Assembly (NCBI GenBank): GCA_030824095.1
Contig: JAVBYK010000114.1
Coordinates: 1 to 6,973 of the forward strand
Reading direction: 5' to 3'
Origin: a bacterium
GTDB lineage: Bacteria; Pseudomonadota; Gammaproteobacteria; Burkholderiales; Burkholderiaceae_C
Length of the DNA: 6,973 bases
The notes below the pieces were generated by a model. The model searched no databases. It saw nothing but the letters and a program-made list of their open reading frames with translations, and was not told the DNA's origin. Below are positions 1 through 5,652 of this stretch, piece after piece; position 1 is the stretch's first letter; every line of letters starts with the position of its first letter. The translations under genes were made by a program, and so were the position numbers.

Positions 1-662
1 GGTGAGGCATCGCTGACACCAAAGAAGCCGTAGCGGAATCCGTCGATCATGTAGAAAAACGGGTTGAGGTGGCTCGCGCCCTGCCAGAAGCCAGGCAGCG
101 ACTGGATGGAGTAGAACACGCCACTGAGGAAAGTCATGGGCATGATCACAAAGTTCTGGAACGCCGCCAGTTGGTCAAACTTCTCGGCCCATAGACCGGC
201 AATCAGCCCCAAGGCGCCCATCAGGGCGGCGCCCAATACGGCAAACACCACGATCCACACCGGCGCGACGTAACCCAAGGGCGCAAACCAGGCCGCCACC
301 AGGAGCACACCCAGCCCGACGACCAGCCCGCGCACGATGGATGAGCCCACATAAGCCACAAACCAGCTCCAGTGGGACAGTGGTGTGAGCAGCAGAAAGA
401 CCAGGTTGCCCATGATCTTGCTCTGTATCAGGGACGAGGAGCTGTTGGCAAATGCGTTCTGCAACACGCTCATCATCACCAGCCCGGGAATCAGAAACGC
501 CGTGTAGCCGATAGTGTCGTACACCTTGACGTGGTCTTCCAGCACATGGCCGAAGATCAGCAAGTACATCATGGCGGTAAGCACCGGCGCGGCGACCGTC
601 TGGAAACCGACCTTCCAGAAGCGCCAGACTTCCTTGTAAAAAAGCGCCTTCCAGCCGGTCAT
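1..662 (-). CDS. yadH: ABC-2 type transporter permease, YadH-like (partial, 3' end off window)
   Basis: Inner-membrane permease of an ABC-2 family exporter, the partner of the ATPase encoded just upstream. About 220 residues are visible from the ATG at 662-660 and no stop is reached before the window edge. The E. coli YadH family is about 256 residues, so roughly 35 C-terminal residues are missing. Hydrophobic segments lie near residues 20-40, 53-75, 103-125, 133-157 and 168-188. Two stretches match what I remember of YadH: LIPGLVMMSVLQNAFAN (57-73), and the region 180-215 with SGVFYSIQSLP, HLNP and DGFRYGF. The start overlaps the ATPase stop (ATGA), and a GGTGG purine run lies seven bases upstream of the ATG, so translation is probably coupled. 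The substrate of YadGH-type exporters is not established. Assignment to the ABC-2 permease family is firm; orthology to YadH is likely but unproven. Confidence 0.88.
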   Translation of the reverse strand, partial: MTGWKALFYKEVWRFWKVGFQTVAAPVLTAMMYLLIFGHVLEDHVKVYDTIGYTAFLIPGLVMMSVLQNAFANSSSSLIQSKIMGNLVFLLLTPLSHWSWFVAYVGSSIVRGLVVGLGVLLVAAWFAPLGYVAPVWIVVFAVLGAALMGALGLIAGLWAEKFDQLAAFQNFVIMPMTFLSGVFYSIQSLPGFWQGASHLNPFFYMIDGFRYGFFGVSDAS

Positions 663-1603
663 AGTGCTGCCACCGCAGGTTTGGCAGGTGCGTGCCGATT
701 CATGATGTCGATGAACACATCTTCCAGGTCGGCCTTGCGCATTTCCACATCTTCGACGACCAGGCCGGACTCACGCACGGCCGCCAGGTACTGCTCGATT
801 TCCAGCGCGTTATGGGCCGGCAACTGCACGACACTGCCGGTCACGCGGGCGCGGGCGGCCAGGGCCGGCGGTAAATCACCAGTGGTCTTGAAACGCAGCA
901 CATTGCCCGATGCCGCCTTGAGCAGATCGCTGGTGCGGTCCAGAGCCACGATGCGGCCGGACTTGAGCATGGCGATGCGCCCGCACAGGGCCTCGGCCTC
1001 TTCCAGATAGTGGGTGGTCAACAGGACGGTGTTGCCCTGTTTGTTCAGCGAGGAAATGAATTGCCACAGCGTCTGGCGCAACTCCACGTCCACGCCGGCA
1101 GTGGGTTCGTCCAGCACGATGACAGGCGGTTTGTGCACCAGGGCCTGGGCCACCAGCATTCGGCGCTTCATGCCACCCGAGAGCTGGCGCATGTTGGCAC
1201 CCGCCTTGTCGGCCAGGCCCAGGCTGTCGAGCAGCTCATCAATCCAGGCATCGTTCTTCTTGATGCCGAAATAGCCGGACTGAAAGCGCAGCGCCTCACG
1301 TACATTGAAGAAAGGGTCGAACACCAGTTCCTGCGGCACGATGCCCAGCTTGCGCCGTGCCTGGGCATAGTCGGCCTGCACGTCAAAGCCCTGGACCGTA
1401 ACCCGACCGCTGGTGGCACGCGTCAGGCCAGCCAGGATGCTGATCATGGTGGTCTTGCCCGCGCCATTGGGCCCCAGCAGGCCGAAGAACTCACCTTCTT
1501 CGATATCGAGCTGCACGTTGTCCAGCGCCAGAAACGTGGCGCCATGGGGGCCGCGCGGCGATGGATAGGACTTGGAAACGGACTGGAAGGAGATGGCAGA
1601 CAT
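659..1603 (-). CDS. yadG: ABC-2 type transporter ATP-binding protein, YadG-like
   Basis: Cytoplasmic ATPase of an ABC-2 exporter, 314 residues, close to the 308 of E. coli YadG. All nucleotide-binding motifs are present and canonical: Walker A GPNGAGKTT (44-52), Q-loop Gln91 in IVPQE, signature LSGGM (141-145), Walker B VIVLDEP (161-167), D-loop AGVD (169-172) and H-loop His198 in LTTHYLEEAE. The text FFNVREA and LVPQE-like region resemble YadG. Residues from about 215 to 314 form the extra C-terminal domain common in CcmA/NodI/YadG-type subunits. The ATG at 1603 has only a weak GGCGG purine run ahead of it. An upstream ATG at 1616 is out of frame. The gene begins 29 bases after the mlaB stop and overlaps the permease start by four bases, so it is probably the penultimate gene of the mla transcription unit. 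What it transports, and whether it serves lipid homeostasis, is not shown by the sequence. Confidence 0.93.
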   Translation of the reverse strand: MSAISFQSVSKSYPSPRGPHGATFLALDNVQLDIEEGEFFGLLGPNGAGKTTMISILAGLTRATSGRVTVQGFDVQADYAQARRKLGIVPQELVFDPFFNVREALRFQSGYFGIKKNDAWIDELLDSLGLADKAGANMRQLSGGMKRRMLVAQALVHKPPVIVLDEPTAGVDVELRQTLWQFISSLNKQGNTVLLTTHYLEEAEALCGRIAMLKSGRIVALDRTSDLLKAASGNVLRFKTTGDLPPALAARARVTGSVVQLPAHNALEIEQYLAAVRESGLVVEDVEMRKADLEDVFIDIMNRHAPAKPAVAAL

Positions 1604-1632
1604 GGAGAACCGCCATTTTAGGCGGCCACGGA

Positions 1633-1899
1633 TCAGGTACGGGGCAGCAGCCCCTCAATTCCGTACAAAGTGGCCAAATCGCCCAAATGTGGCGGCAGTC
1701 CCTGCACTTCCAGGGTCTTGCCGGCCTTGATGCAGGTTCGGCGCAACTCCAGCAAGACTGCCAGGGCCGACGAATCAAACCGCTGCAAGGGCTGGGCGTT
1801 CACGATCACGGGAGAGGCTTCTGCATCAACCCCCGCCACCAGCTGTGCCAGGCAGGCCTTGGCCTGATCGTGGGTCAACTCGACGGGCAGGCTCAGCAC
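1633..1899 (-). CDS. mlaB: MlaB, STAS-domain subunit of the Mla phospholipid transporter
   Basis: Small cytoplasmic STAS protein of 88 residues that in E. coli binds MlaF and is needed for assembly and activity of the MlaFEDB complex. The STAS core is visible as a beta strand SPVIVNA (29-35), then RFDSSALAVLLELRR (40-54) with the conserved Asp42-Ser43 at the loop and helix start, then LEVQGLPP (63-70) and the final helix HLGDLATLYGIEGLLP. Ser43 aligns by eye with the functionally important Thr52 of E. coli MlaB, a conservative change. The start is GTG at 1899-1897, supported by an AAGG Shine-Dalgarno (1906-1909) with six-base spacing inside the mlaC tail. The protein is slightly shorter than E. 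coli MlaB (97) because the N-terminal strand region is reduced. Only one base separates it from the mlaC stop. Family assignment rests on the STAS pattern plus context. Confidence 0.88.
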   Translation of the reverse strand: MLSLPVELTHDQAKACLAQLVAGVDAEASPVIVNAQPLQRFDSSALAVLLELRRTCIKAGKTLEVQGLPPHLGDLATLYGIEGLLPRT

Positions 1900-1900
1900 A

Positions 1901-2545
1901 TCAGGCCTTTTTGCCGTTGGCCTTGTTGCGTTCGGTCAGGGTAGCAATCAGTCCGTCAACACCCTTGGCATTGATTTCCTGCGCAAACTGGCTACGGTAG
2001 GTCTCCACCAGCCACACGCCCAGCACGTTGAGGTTGTAGATGCGCCAGCCAGCGCCCTGCCCTGGCGTTTTTTCCAGGCGGTAGTCCAGCTGGATGGTGT
2101 CGCCGCCACCCTTGATTTCGGAGCGCACCAGCACTTCCTTGTCCTCCGGCGCGGCACGCAGCGGCCTCATGGTGATGGTCTGGTCCGTCACCTGGGCCAG
2201 AGCACCCGCGTAGGTACGCACCAACAGTGTCTTGAATTCTTCCTGCAGGCGCTTCTGTTGCTCGGGTGTGGCCTGGCGCCATGCGGGGCCTACGGCCGAT
2301 GCGGTCATGCGCTGGAAGTTGACATTGGGCATGATGCGCGAATCAACCAAGGCGATCACCTTGGCCATGTCACCGGCGCGGATGGCCTTGTCGTTCTTGA
2401 TGGTTTCCAGCACATCGGCGGACAGGCGCTTGATCAGCGCATCGGGCATCTCGTCTTCGGCGCGCGCGGTCGTTCCCACCAGAGTGAAGGCCATTACAGC
2501 CACGGTTGCCAGCAGCTGGCGCAAGAAATTTCGCTTCGTGCTCAT
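1901..2545 (-). CDS. mlaC: MlaC, periplasmic phospholipid-binding carrier protein
   Basis: Soluble periplasmic shuttle that carries phospholipid between the outer-membrane MlaA complex and inner-membrane MlaFEDB. It has 214 residues, the usual family length. The N-terminus is a Sec signal peptide: basic KR (4-5), hydrophobic core LLATVAVMAFTLVG (11-24), and likely cleavage after ARA (27-29) before EDEMP. The mature part shows the Tol2/MlaC (Ttg2D) pattern: VDSRIMPNVNFQRMTASAVG (67-86), GPAWRQATPEQQKRLQEEF (86-104), then LLVRTYAGAL (107-116), and late YNLNVLGVWLVETYRSQF (170-187) before the C-terminal helices. The ATG at 2545 has an AAGGG ribosome site (2554-2558) at eight-base spacing. It follows mlaA after a 52-base gap, the longest inside the mla cluster, and precedes mlaB by one base. 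Direction of lipid flow (retrograde or anterograde) cannot be read from the sequence. Confidence 0.95.
   Translation of the reverse strand: MSTKRNFLRQLLATVAVMAFTLVGTTARAEDEMPDALIKRLSADVLETIKNDKAIRAGDMAKVIALVDSRIMPNVNFQRMTASAVGPAWRQATPEQQKRLQEEFKTLLVRTYAGALAQVTDQTITMRPLRAAPEDKEVLVRSEIKGGGDTIQLDYRLEKTPGQGAGWRIYNLNVLGVWLVETYRSQFAQEINAKGVDGLIATLTERNKANGKKA
1906..1909 (-). promoter_or_regulatory. Ribosome binding site of mlaB, supporting a GTG start
   Basis: AAGG on the minus strand, six bases before GTG 1899-1897, within the last codons of mlaC. The junction reads TGATGTG. The ATG at 1901-1899 is in another frame and meets a stop after two codons, so the GTG is the usable start. Confidence 0.55.
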
Positions 2546-2597
2546 ATTCCAATCCCTTCAGAAGGTTGCATTATCGGGTGTGATGCCTGCACCGCGA

Positions 2598-3377
2598 TCA
2601 CTGCGCGGAAGCGGGCTCCGGCGGCAAATCTTCTTCCGGCGGGTTTCCGTCGTACACCAGATTGCGCCGCCGCTGCAGGAAGGCATCGCGGGTGAAACTG
2701 TATTTGTCCAGTGCTGCATCCTCGACCACTTCGCCGGCTCGCAGGTAAGTGGCCCGTGTATCGATCAGATTCAACAGGGTCAGGCCGTCGCGGGTGGGGT
2801 TGTCCTCCACGCGCCGCACCGGGTTCGCCGGGATATCGACCGACAGCGCCACCGTGTCTCGCAGGGTGGAAGAACCGAGGAACGGAATGACCACGAAAGG
2901 CCCCGGGCCCACGCCCCATCGTCCCAGCGTCAGACCGAAATTGGCGGAGTGCCGTTCCATATTCATCTCGCTGGCGACATCCAGCAAGCCACCCAGGCCC
3001 ATGGTGGTGTTGATCAGCACACGCCCGAAACTGTCTGCCGTATCACGCCCACGCAATTGCAGCGCGTTGTTGACGCCGGACCAGAAGTCTTCCAGGTTGC
3101 CAAAGAAGTTATTGACGCCGGTACGCATCCAATGTGGCAGGACATCGCGGTATGCGGTGGCCACTGGCTTGACCACGGCACGATCCACCGCATCATTGAA
3201 CTGGAAAACACCCCGATTCCACGACTCCATGGGATCTCTCGGGTCCGGATTGGCAACGGTGGCACAGGCCTGCAGCATTACGACCGCTGCCAGCAGCCCC
3301 CAACGGACCACGCGGCCCGGCCTGGCGGTCCAGTGGCGCAGCCGTTCCTTGGCCACGGATGTTTGCACTTCACTCAT
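2598..3377 (-). CDS. mlaA: MlaA (VacJ) outer-membrane lipoprotein of the Mla system
   Basis: Outer-membrane lipoprotein that in E. coli sits with porins and removes misplaced phospholipids from the outer leaflet, passing them to MlaC. It has 259 residues. A lipobox LQAC places the acylated cysteine at residue 38, after the hydrophobic stretch WGLLAAVVML (26-35). The VacJ signature follows: NPDPRDPMESWNRGVFQFND (43-62), then RDVLPHWMRTGVNNFFGNL (77-95), GRVLINTTMGLGGLLDVA (118-135), and ANFGLTLGRWGVGPGPFVV with IPFLGSSTLRD (145-174). The C-terminus is proline- and acid-rich. The ATG at 3377 overlaps the mlaD stop (ATGA) and has GGAG at 3383-3386, five bases upstream, so I keep this start. It leaves an unusually long stretch of about 25 residues before the signal hydrophobic core. 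An in-frame GTG codes for Val23 and would give a more typical lipoprotein signal. Finding mlaA inside the operon differs from E. coli. Confidence 0.95.
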   Translation of the reverse strand: MSEVQTSVAKERLRHWTARPGRVVRWGLLAAVVMLQACATVANPDPRDPMESWNRGVFQFNDAVDRAVVKPVATAYRDVLPHWMRTGVNNFFGNLEDFWSGVNNALQLRGRDTADSFGRVLINTTMGLGGLLDVASEMNMERHSANFGLTLGRWGVGPGPFVVIPFLGSSTLRDTVALSVDIPANPVRRVEDNPTRDGLTLLNLIDTRATYLRAGEVVEDAALDKYSFTRDAFLQRRRNLVYDGNPPEEDLPPEPASAQ

Positions 3378-3856
3378 TTCTTCTCCGACCCACTGTTGCT
3401 GCCCTCGGCGGCCTTGCTGTAAAGGAATTGGCTGATCAGGTTTTCCAGCACAACGGCCGATTGGGTGGCGCCAATGACATCACCGGCCACCAGATTGGTA
3501 TCCGCCGCGCCGGCTTCAATGCCGATGTACTGCTCGCCCAGCAAGCCGCTGGTCAGGATCTTCAGCGAGCTGTCCTTGGGAAAGGCGTAGCGGCTCTCCA
3601 GAGCCAGGGTCACACGTGCCTGGAAGGACTTGTCATCAAACGTCAGCGACTCCACGCGACCGACAACCACGCCGCCACTGCGCACGGCAGCTTTGGGCTT
3701 GAGACCGCCCACGTTCTCAAACTTGGCCGACACCCGGTAGGTGGACTGAAAATTCAACGACAGCAGATTGGCCGACTGGAGTGCCAAAAACAGGATGGCG
3801 ACCGCCCCGATGATCACAAACATCCCCACCCACACATCATTCTTTGAGCGTTGCAT
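3374..3856 (-). CDS. mlaD: MlaD, MCE-domain phospholipid-binding subunit
   Basis: Inner-membrane-anchored MCE protein of 160 residues (E. coli MlaD 183). It forms the periplasmic hexameric ring on the MlaFEB transporter and exchanges lipid with MlaC. A single N-terminal transmembrane helix spans about 9-27. The MCE domain runs about 38-117 and includes KFENVGGLKPKAAVRSGGVV (45-64), VGRVESL (65-71) and the conserved LTSGLLGEQYIGIEAGA (101-117). After it the helix SAVVLENLISQFLYS (133-147) is the hydrophobic segment that in E. coli lines the central lipid channel. A short polar tail follows. The ATG at 3856 has AAAGGTG (3861-3867) as ribosome site. The gap from the mlaE stop is 14 bases, and the stop overlaps the mlaA start by four bases. 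Length and motif order leave little doubt. Confidence 0.96.
   Translation of the reverse strand: MQRSKNDVWVGMFVIIGAVAILFLALQSANLLSLNFQSTYRVSAKFENVGGLKPKAAVRSGGVVVGRVESLTFDDKSFQARVTLALESRYAFPKDSSLKILTSGLLGEQYIGIEAGAADTNLVAGDVIGATQSAVVLENLISQFLYSKAAEGSNSGSEKK
3383..3386 (-). promoter_or_regulatory. Ribosome binding site of mlaA, supporting its upstream ATG
   Basis: GGAG on the minus strand, five bases before the ATG at 3377 and inside the end of mlaD. It supports the overlapping ATGA start over the internal GTG at Val23, even though the latter would give a more conventional lipoprotein signal peptide. Confidence 0.6.
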
Positions 3857-3870
3857 GCAACACCTTTCGT

Positions 3871-4653
3871 CTAAATCGTAAACATCATTGCGGTCAGGAT
3901 GAAGTCCAGACCCAGTACGGCCAGCGAAGCCACCACCACCGTCCGGGTGGTCGCACTGGCCACCCCCTCGGGTGTTGCCTGCGCCTCAAAACCCTGAAAC
4001 ACGGCAATGAACGTGACCGTCAATCCGAAGACGACGCTCTTGATGACGCCGTTGCCCACATCCTGCCAGACGTCGACTCCGCCCTGGATCTGGCTCCAGA
4101 ACGAACCGGCATCCACACCAATCATCAAAACGCCCACCACCCAGCCGCCGATGACGCCCATGGCGCTGAACACGGCGGCCAGCAGCGGCATGACCACCAC
4201 GCCCGCCCAGAAGCGCGGCGCCAAGACCCGCTGAATGGGGTCCACCGCCATCATTTCCATGACGCTGATCTGTTCGCCGGCCTTCATCAGACCAATTTCG
4301 GCGGTCAGCGAGGTGCCTGCGCGCCCCGCAAACAGCAGCGCGGTGACCACGGGACCCAGTTCACGCACCAGGCTCAGTGTGACCAGCAGACCCAGCGCCT
4401 CGGATGAGCCATAGCGCTGCAGCGTGTAATAGCCCTGCAGACCGAACACAAATCCGACGAACAGCCCCGACACTGCAATGATGGCCAGCGAATAGTTGCC
4501 CAAGAAATGCATTTGATCGCGAACCAGGCCAAAGCGGCGGAAGGTTGGAAGCGCTGCCAGCAACAACCGGAAAAACAGACGCGCACCGTAACCGAGGTCC
4601 GCGAGCTTGCTCCGTGTGGCGAATCCCACGTCGGCGGGTTTGTACCAAGTCAT
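3871..4653 (-). CDS. mlaE: MlaE, permease of the Mla phospholipid ABC transporter
   Basis: Inner-membrane permease, 260 residues, the same length as E. coli MlaE. Two copies with MlaF, MlaB and the MlaD hexamer form the lipid transporter. Residues 24-50 give the amphipathic N-terminal interfacial helix. Membrane segments lie near 53-76, 88-112, 146-180, 203-222 and 238-258. The hallmark block RELGPVVTALLFAGRAGTSL with TAEIGLMKAGEQISVMEMM (97-135) is the MlaE family signature and carries the coupling segment to the ATPase. KSVVFGLTVTFIAVFQGFEA (205-224) and the C-terminal VVVASLAVLGLDFILTAMMF (239-258) are also typical. The ATG overlaps the mlaF stop (ATGA), and GGAG at 4661-4664 sits seven bases upstream, so the start is secure. 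Confidence 0.97.
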   Translation of the reverse strand: MTWYKPADVGFATRSKLADLGYGARLFFRLLLAALPTFRRFGLVRDQMHFLGNYSLAIIAVSGLFVGFVFGLQGYYTLQRYGSSEALGLLVTLSLVRELGPVVTALLFAGRAGTSLTAEIGLMKAGEQISVMEMMAVDPIQRVLAPRFWAGVVVMPLLAAVFSAMGVIGGWVVGVLMIGVDAGSFWSQIQGGVDVWQDVGNGVIKSVVFGLTVTFIAVFQGFEAQATPEGVASATTRTVVVASLAVLGLDFILTAMMFTI

Positions 4654-5495
4654 TGCGACGCTCCGAATTTCTGTGGCCCGGCCCCGCTGGCGGCACCAAA
4701 ATCATCTTCCACGGTGGTTGCCGGGTAGTGGAAACGCACCGGCCCTTCCTGCAGAGCGTTCACATACTGGTACACCAGTGGATCGGTGCTGTGCAACACA
4801 TCCTGCGGGGTGCCCTGCGCCGCGAGCTTGCCATTGGCCAGAATGATGACGTGATCCGCAATGGCGAATGTCTGCTCCAGCTCATGCGAGACAAAAAGAC
4901 TGGTCAGGCCCATGGTGTCGTTGAGCGTGCGAATGAGCTGTGCCGAAGTACCGACCGAAATCGGATCGATGCCGGTAAACGGCTCGTCGTACATCACCAA
5001 CTCGGGGTCCAACGCAATCGCGCGCGCCAGTGCAACCCGCCGCGCCATGCCACCCGCCAGTGCGCTGGGCATCAGGTCGCGCGCGGCACGCAGGCCGACA
5101 GCATTGAGCTTCATGAGCACGATGTCCCGAATCATGCCCTCGCTCAGGTCGGTGTGCTCGCGTAGCGGAAAGGCCACATTGTCAAACACACTCATGTCCG
5201 CAAACAAGGCGCCAAACTGATACAGCATGCCCATGCGCCGCCGTGCGGCATAGACCTGGGACTGGTTCATCAGGGTCACATCCTGGCCATCGAACAGCAT
5301 CTGCCCGGATTGCGCCCGATTCTGGCCGCCAATCAACCGCAGGATCGTGGTTTTCCCACCGCCCGACGCGCCCATCAGTGCCGTCACCTTGCCACGCGGC
5401 ACGTTCAGCGACACATCGTCCAGGATGACGCGCTCGCCATACCCGAAAGTCAGGTGGCGCAGTTCTACTAGCGATGTGGAAGGGGTTGGGGCCAT
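4650..5495 (-). CDS. mlaF: MlaF, ATP-binding protein of the Mla phospholipid transporter
   Basis: Cytoplasmic ATPase powering phospholipid transport between the membranes, 281 residues from the ATG at 5495. It shows Walker A GASGGGKTT (42-50, Lys48), Q-loop Gln93 in LYQFGALFADMSVFDNV, the MlaF-typical FPLREHTDL (109-117), signature LAGGM (146-150), Walker B VMYDEP (167-172, Asp170 and Glu171), D-loop GIDP (175-178) and H-loop His204. The tail from about 242 (VYQYVNALQEGPVRFHYP) matches the C-terminal extension that in E. coli MlaF packs on the partner subunit. The signature serine is replaced by alanine, which is odd. A TTG three codons earlier (5504) is also open, but it lies in a T-run that belongs to a terminator-like hairpin. 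The ATG aligns better with E. coli MlaF. No Shine-Dalgarno is visible before the ATG, only a T-rich run. It is the first gene of the mla operon and follows gltD by about 157 bases. Confidence 0.95.
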   Translation of the reverse strand: MAPTPSTSLVELRHLTFGYGERVILDDVSLNVPRGKVTALMGASGGGKTTILRLIGGQNRAQSGQMLFDGQDVTLMNQSQVYAARRRMGMLYQFGALFADMSVFDNVAFPLREHTDLSEGMIRDIVLMKLNAVGLRAARDLMPSALAGGMARRVALARAIALDPELVMYDEPFTGIDPISVGTSAQLIRTLNDTMGLTSLFVSHELEQTFAIADHVIILANGKLAAQGTPQDVLHSTDPLVYQYVNALQEGPVRFHYPATTVEDDFGAASGAGPQKFGASQ

Positions 5496-5525
5496 AAAAA
5501 ACAAAAGCCGGGCTATTTCCGGCTT
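5496..5525 (-). terminator. Rho-independent terminator-like hairpin with T-run, ending at the mlaF start codon
   Basis: On the minus strand a perfect 7-bp stem AAGCCGG/CCGGCTT (arms 5519-5525 and 5505-5511) encloses a seven-base loop. It is followed by TTTTGTTTTTT (5506-5496; its first two bases are also the end of the stem). This is the form of an intrinsic terminator for transcription coming from gltD. The plus strand has no T-run after the hairpin, so it acts in one direction only. The T-run runs directly into the mlaF ATG. The stem is short for a strong terminator, so partial read-through or an attenuator role is also possible. Confidence 0.6.
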
Positions 5526-5529
5526 CTGA

Positions 5530-5559
5530 ATGATAAAGGATTAAGGTAAACCCTGTGTT
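5530..5559 (-). promoter_or_regulatory. Possible weak sigma-70 promoter for the mla operon
   Basis: In the AT-richer stretch between the GC-rich element and the hairpin, TATCAT (5535-5530, minus strand) matches five of six bases of a -10 box. With an 18-base spacer the -35 position reads AACACA (5559-5554), only three of six matches. Initiation would fall within the first arm of the terminator-like hairpin. Weak support; recorded because the mla operon needs a promoter somewhere if the terminator works. Confidence 0.22.
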
Positions 5560-5571
5560 TCGGCCACAAGA

Positions 5572-5648
5572 CGCCGCCGGGCCGCCCCAAGGCGACTATG
5601 GCCCCCTTGGGGGGCAGCAAGCCACACGCAGTGGGCGAGCGTTGGGGC
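5572..5648. repeat. GC-rich, dyad-containing intergenic element (Comamonadaceae-type repeat suspected)
   Basis: A noncoding stretch between gltD and mlaF with runs of C and G. CCCCAAGG (5585-5592) pairs with CCTTGGGG (5605-5612) around a 12-base loop, and the second arm lies within the smaller palindrome-like GCCCCCTTGGGGGGC (5601-5615). It begins about five bases after the gltD stop. From memory, similar blocks with CCTTGGGGGGCAGC and GGCGAGCG-like text recur between genes in Comamonadaceae genomes. Only one copy is in this window, so repetition cannot be shown here. It lacks a T-run, so it is not a classic terminator, though it could slow polymerase or stabilise the gltD message end. Confidence 0.45.
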
Positions 5649-5652
5649 AACA

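Noticed and set aside
372..1621. Plus-strand open frames opposite the exporter permease and ATPase genes
   Set aside because: They mirror the codon bias of the opposite genes, have no recognisable motif and no convincing ribosome site. The minus-strand proteins carry complete family motifs.
2546..2597. Possible internal promoter or RBS-masking hairpin in the mlaA-mlaC gap
   Set aside because: GATAAT resembles a -10 box but no -35 is found at a usable distance. The CCTTC-T-GAAGG symmetry leaves too short a loop to fold, and the remaining pairing is only 3-4 bp.
2232..3422. Long plus-strand open frame (396 codons) opposite mlaC and mlaA
   Set aside because: It lies wholly antisense to two well-supported genes, runs across their junction, and has a composition rich in His, Gln, Arg and Pro with no recognisable domain. 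Long antisense frames are expected in high-GC coding DNA.
3844..5165. Plus-strand open frames opposite mlaE and mlaF
   Set aside because: His/Gln/Arg-rich antisense shadows without domains, while the opposite strand encodes complete MlaE and MlaF.
5502..5504. TTG at 5504 as the mlaF start
   Set aside because: It would add Met-Phe-Phe encoded by the terminator T-run. The ATG at 5495 fits the family N-terminus better and no ribosome site favours the TTG.
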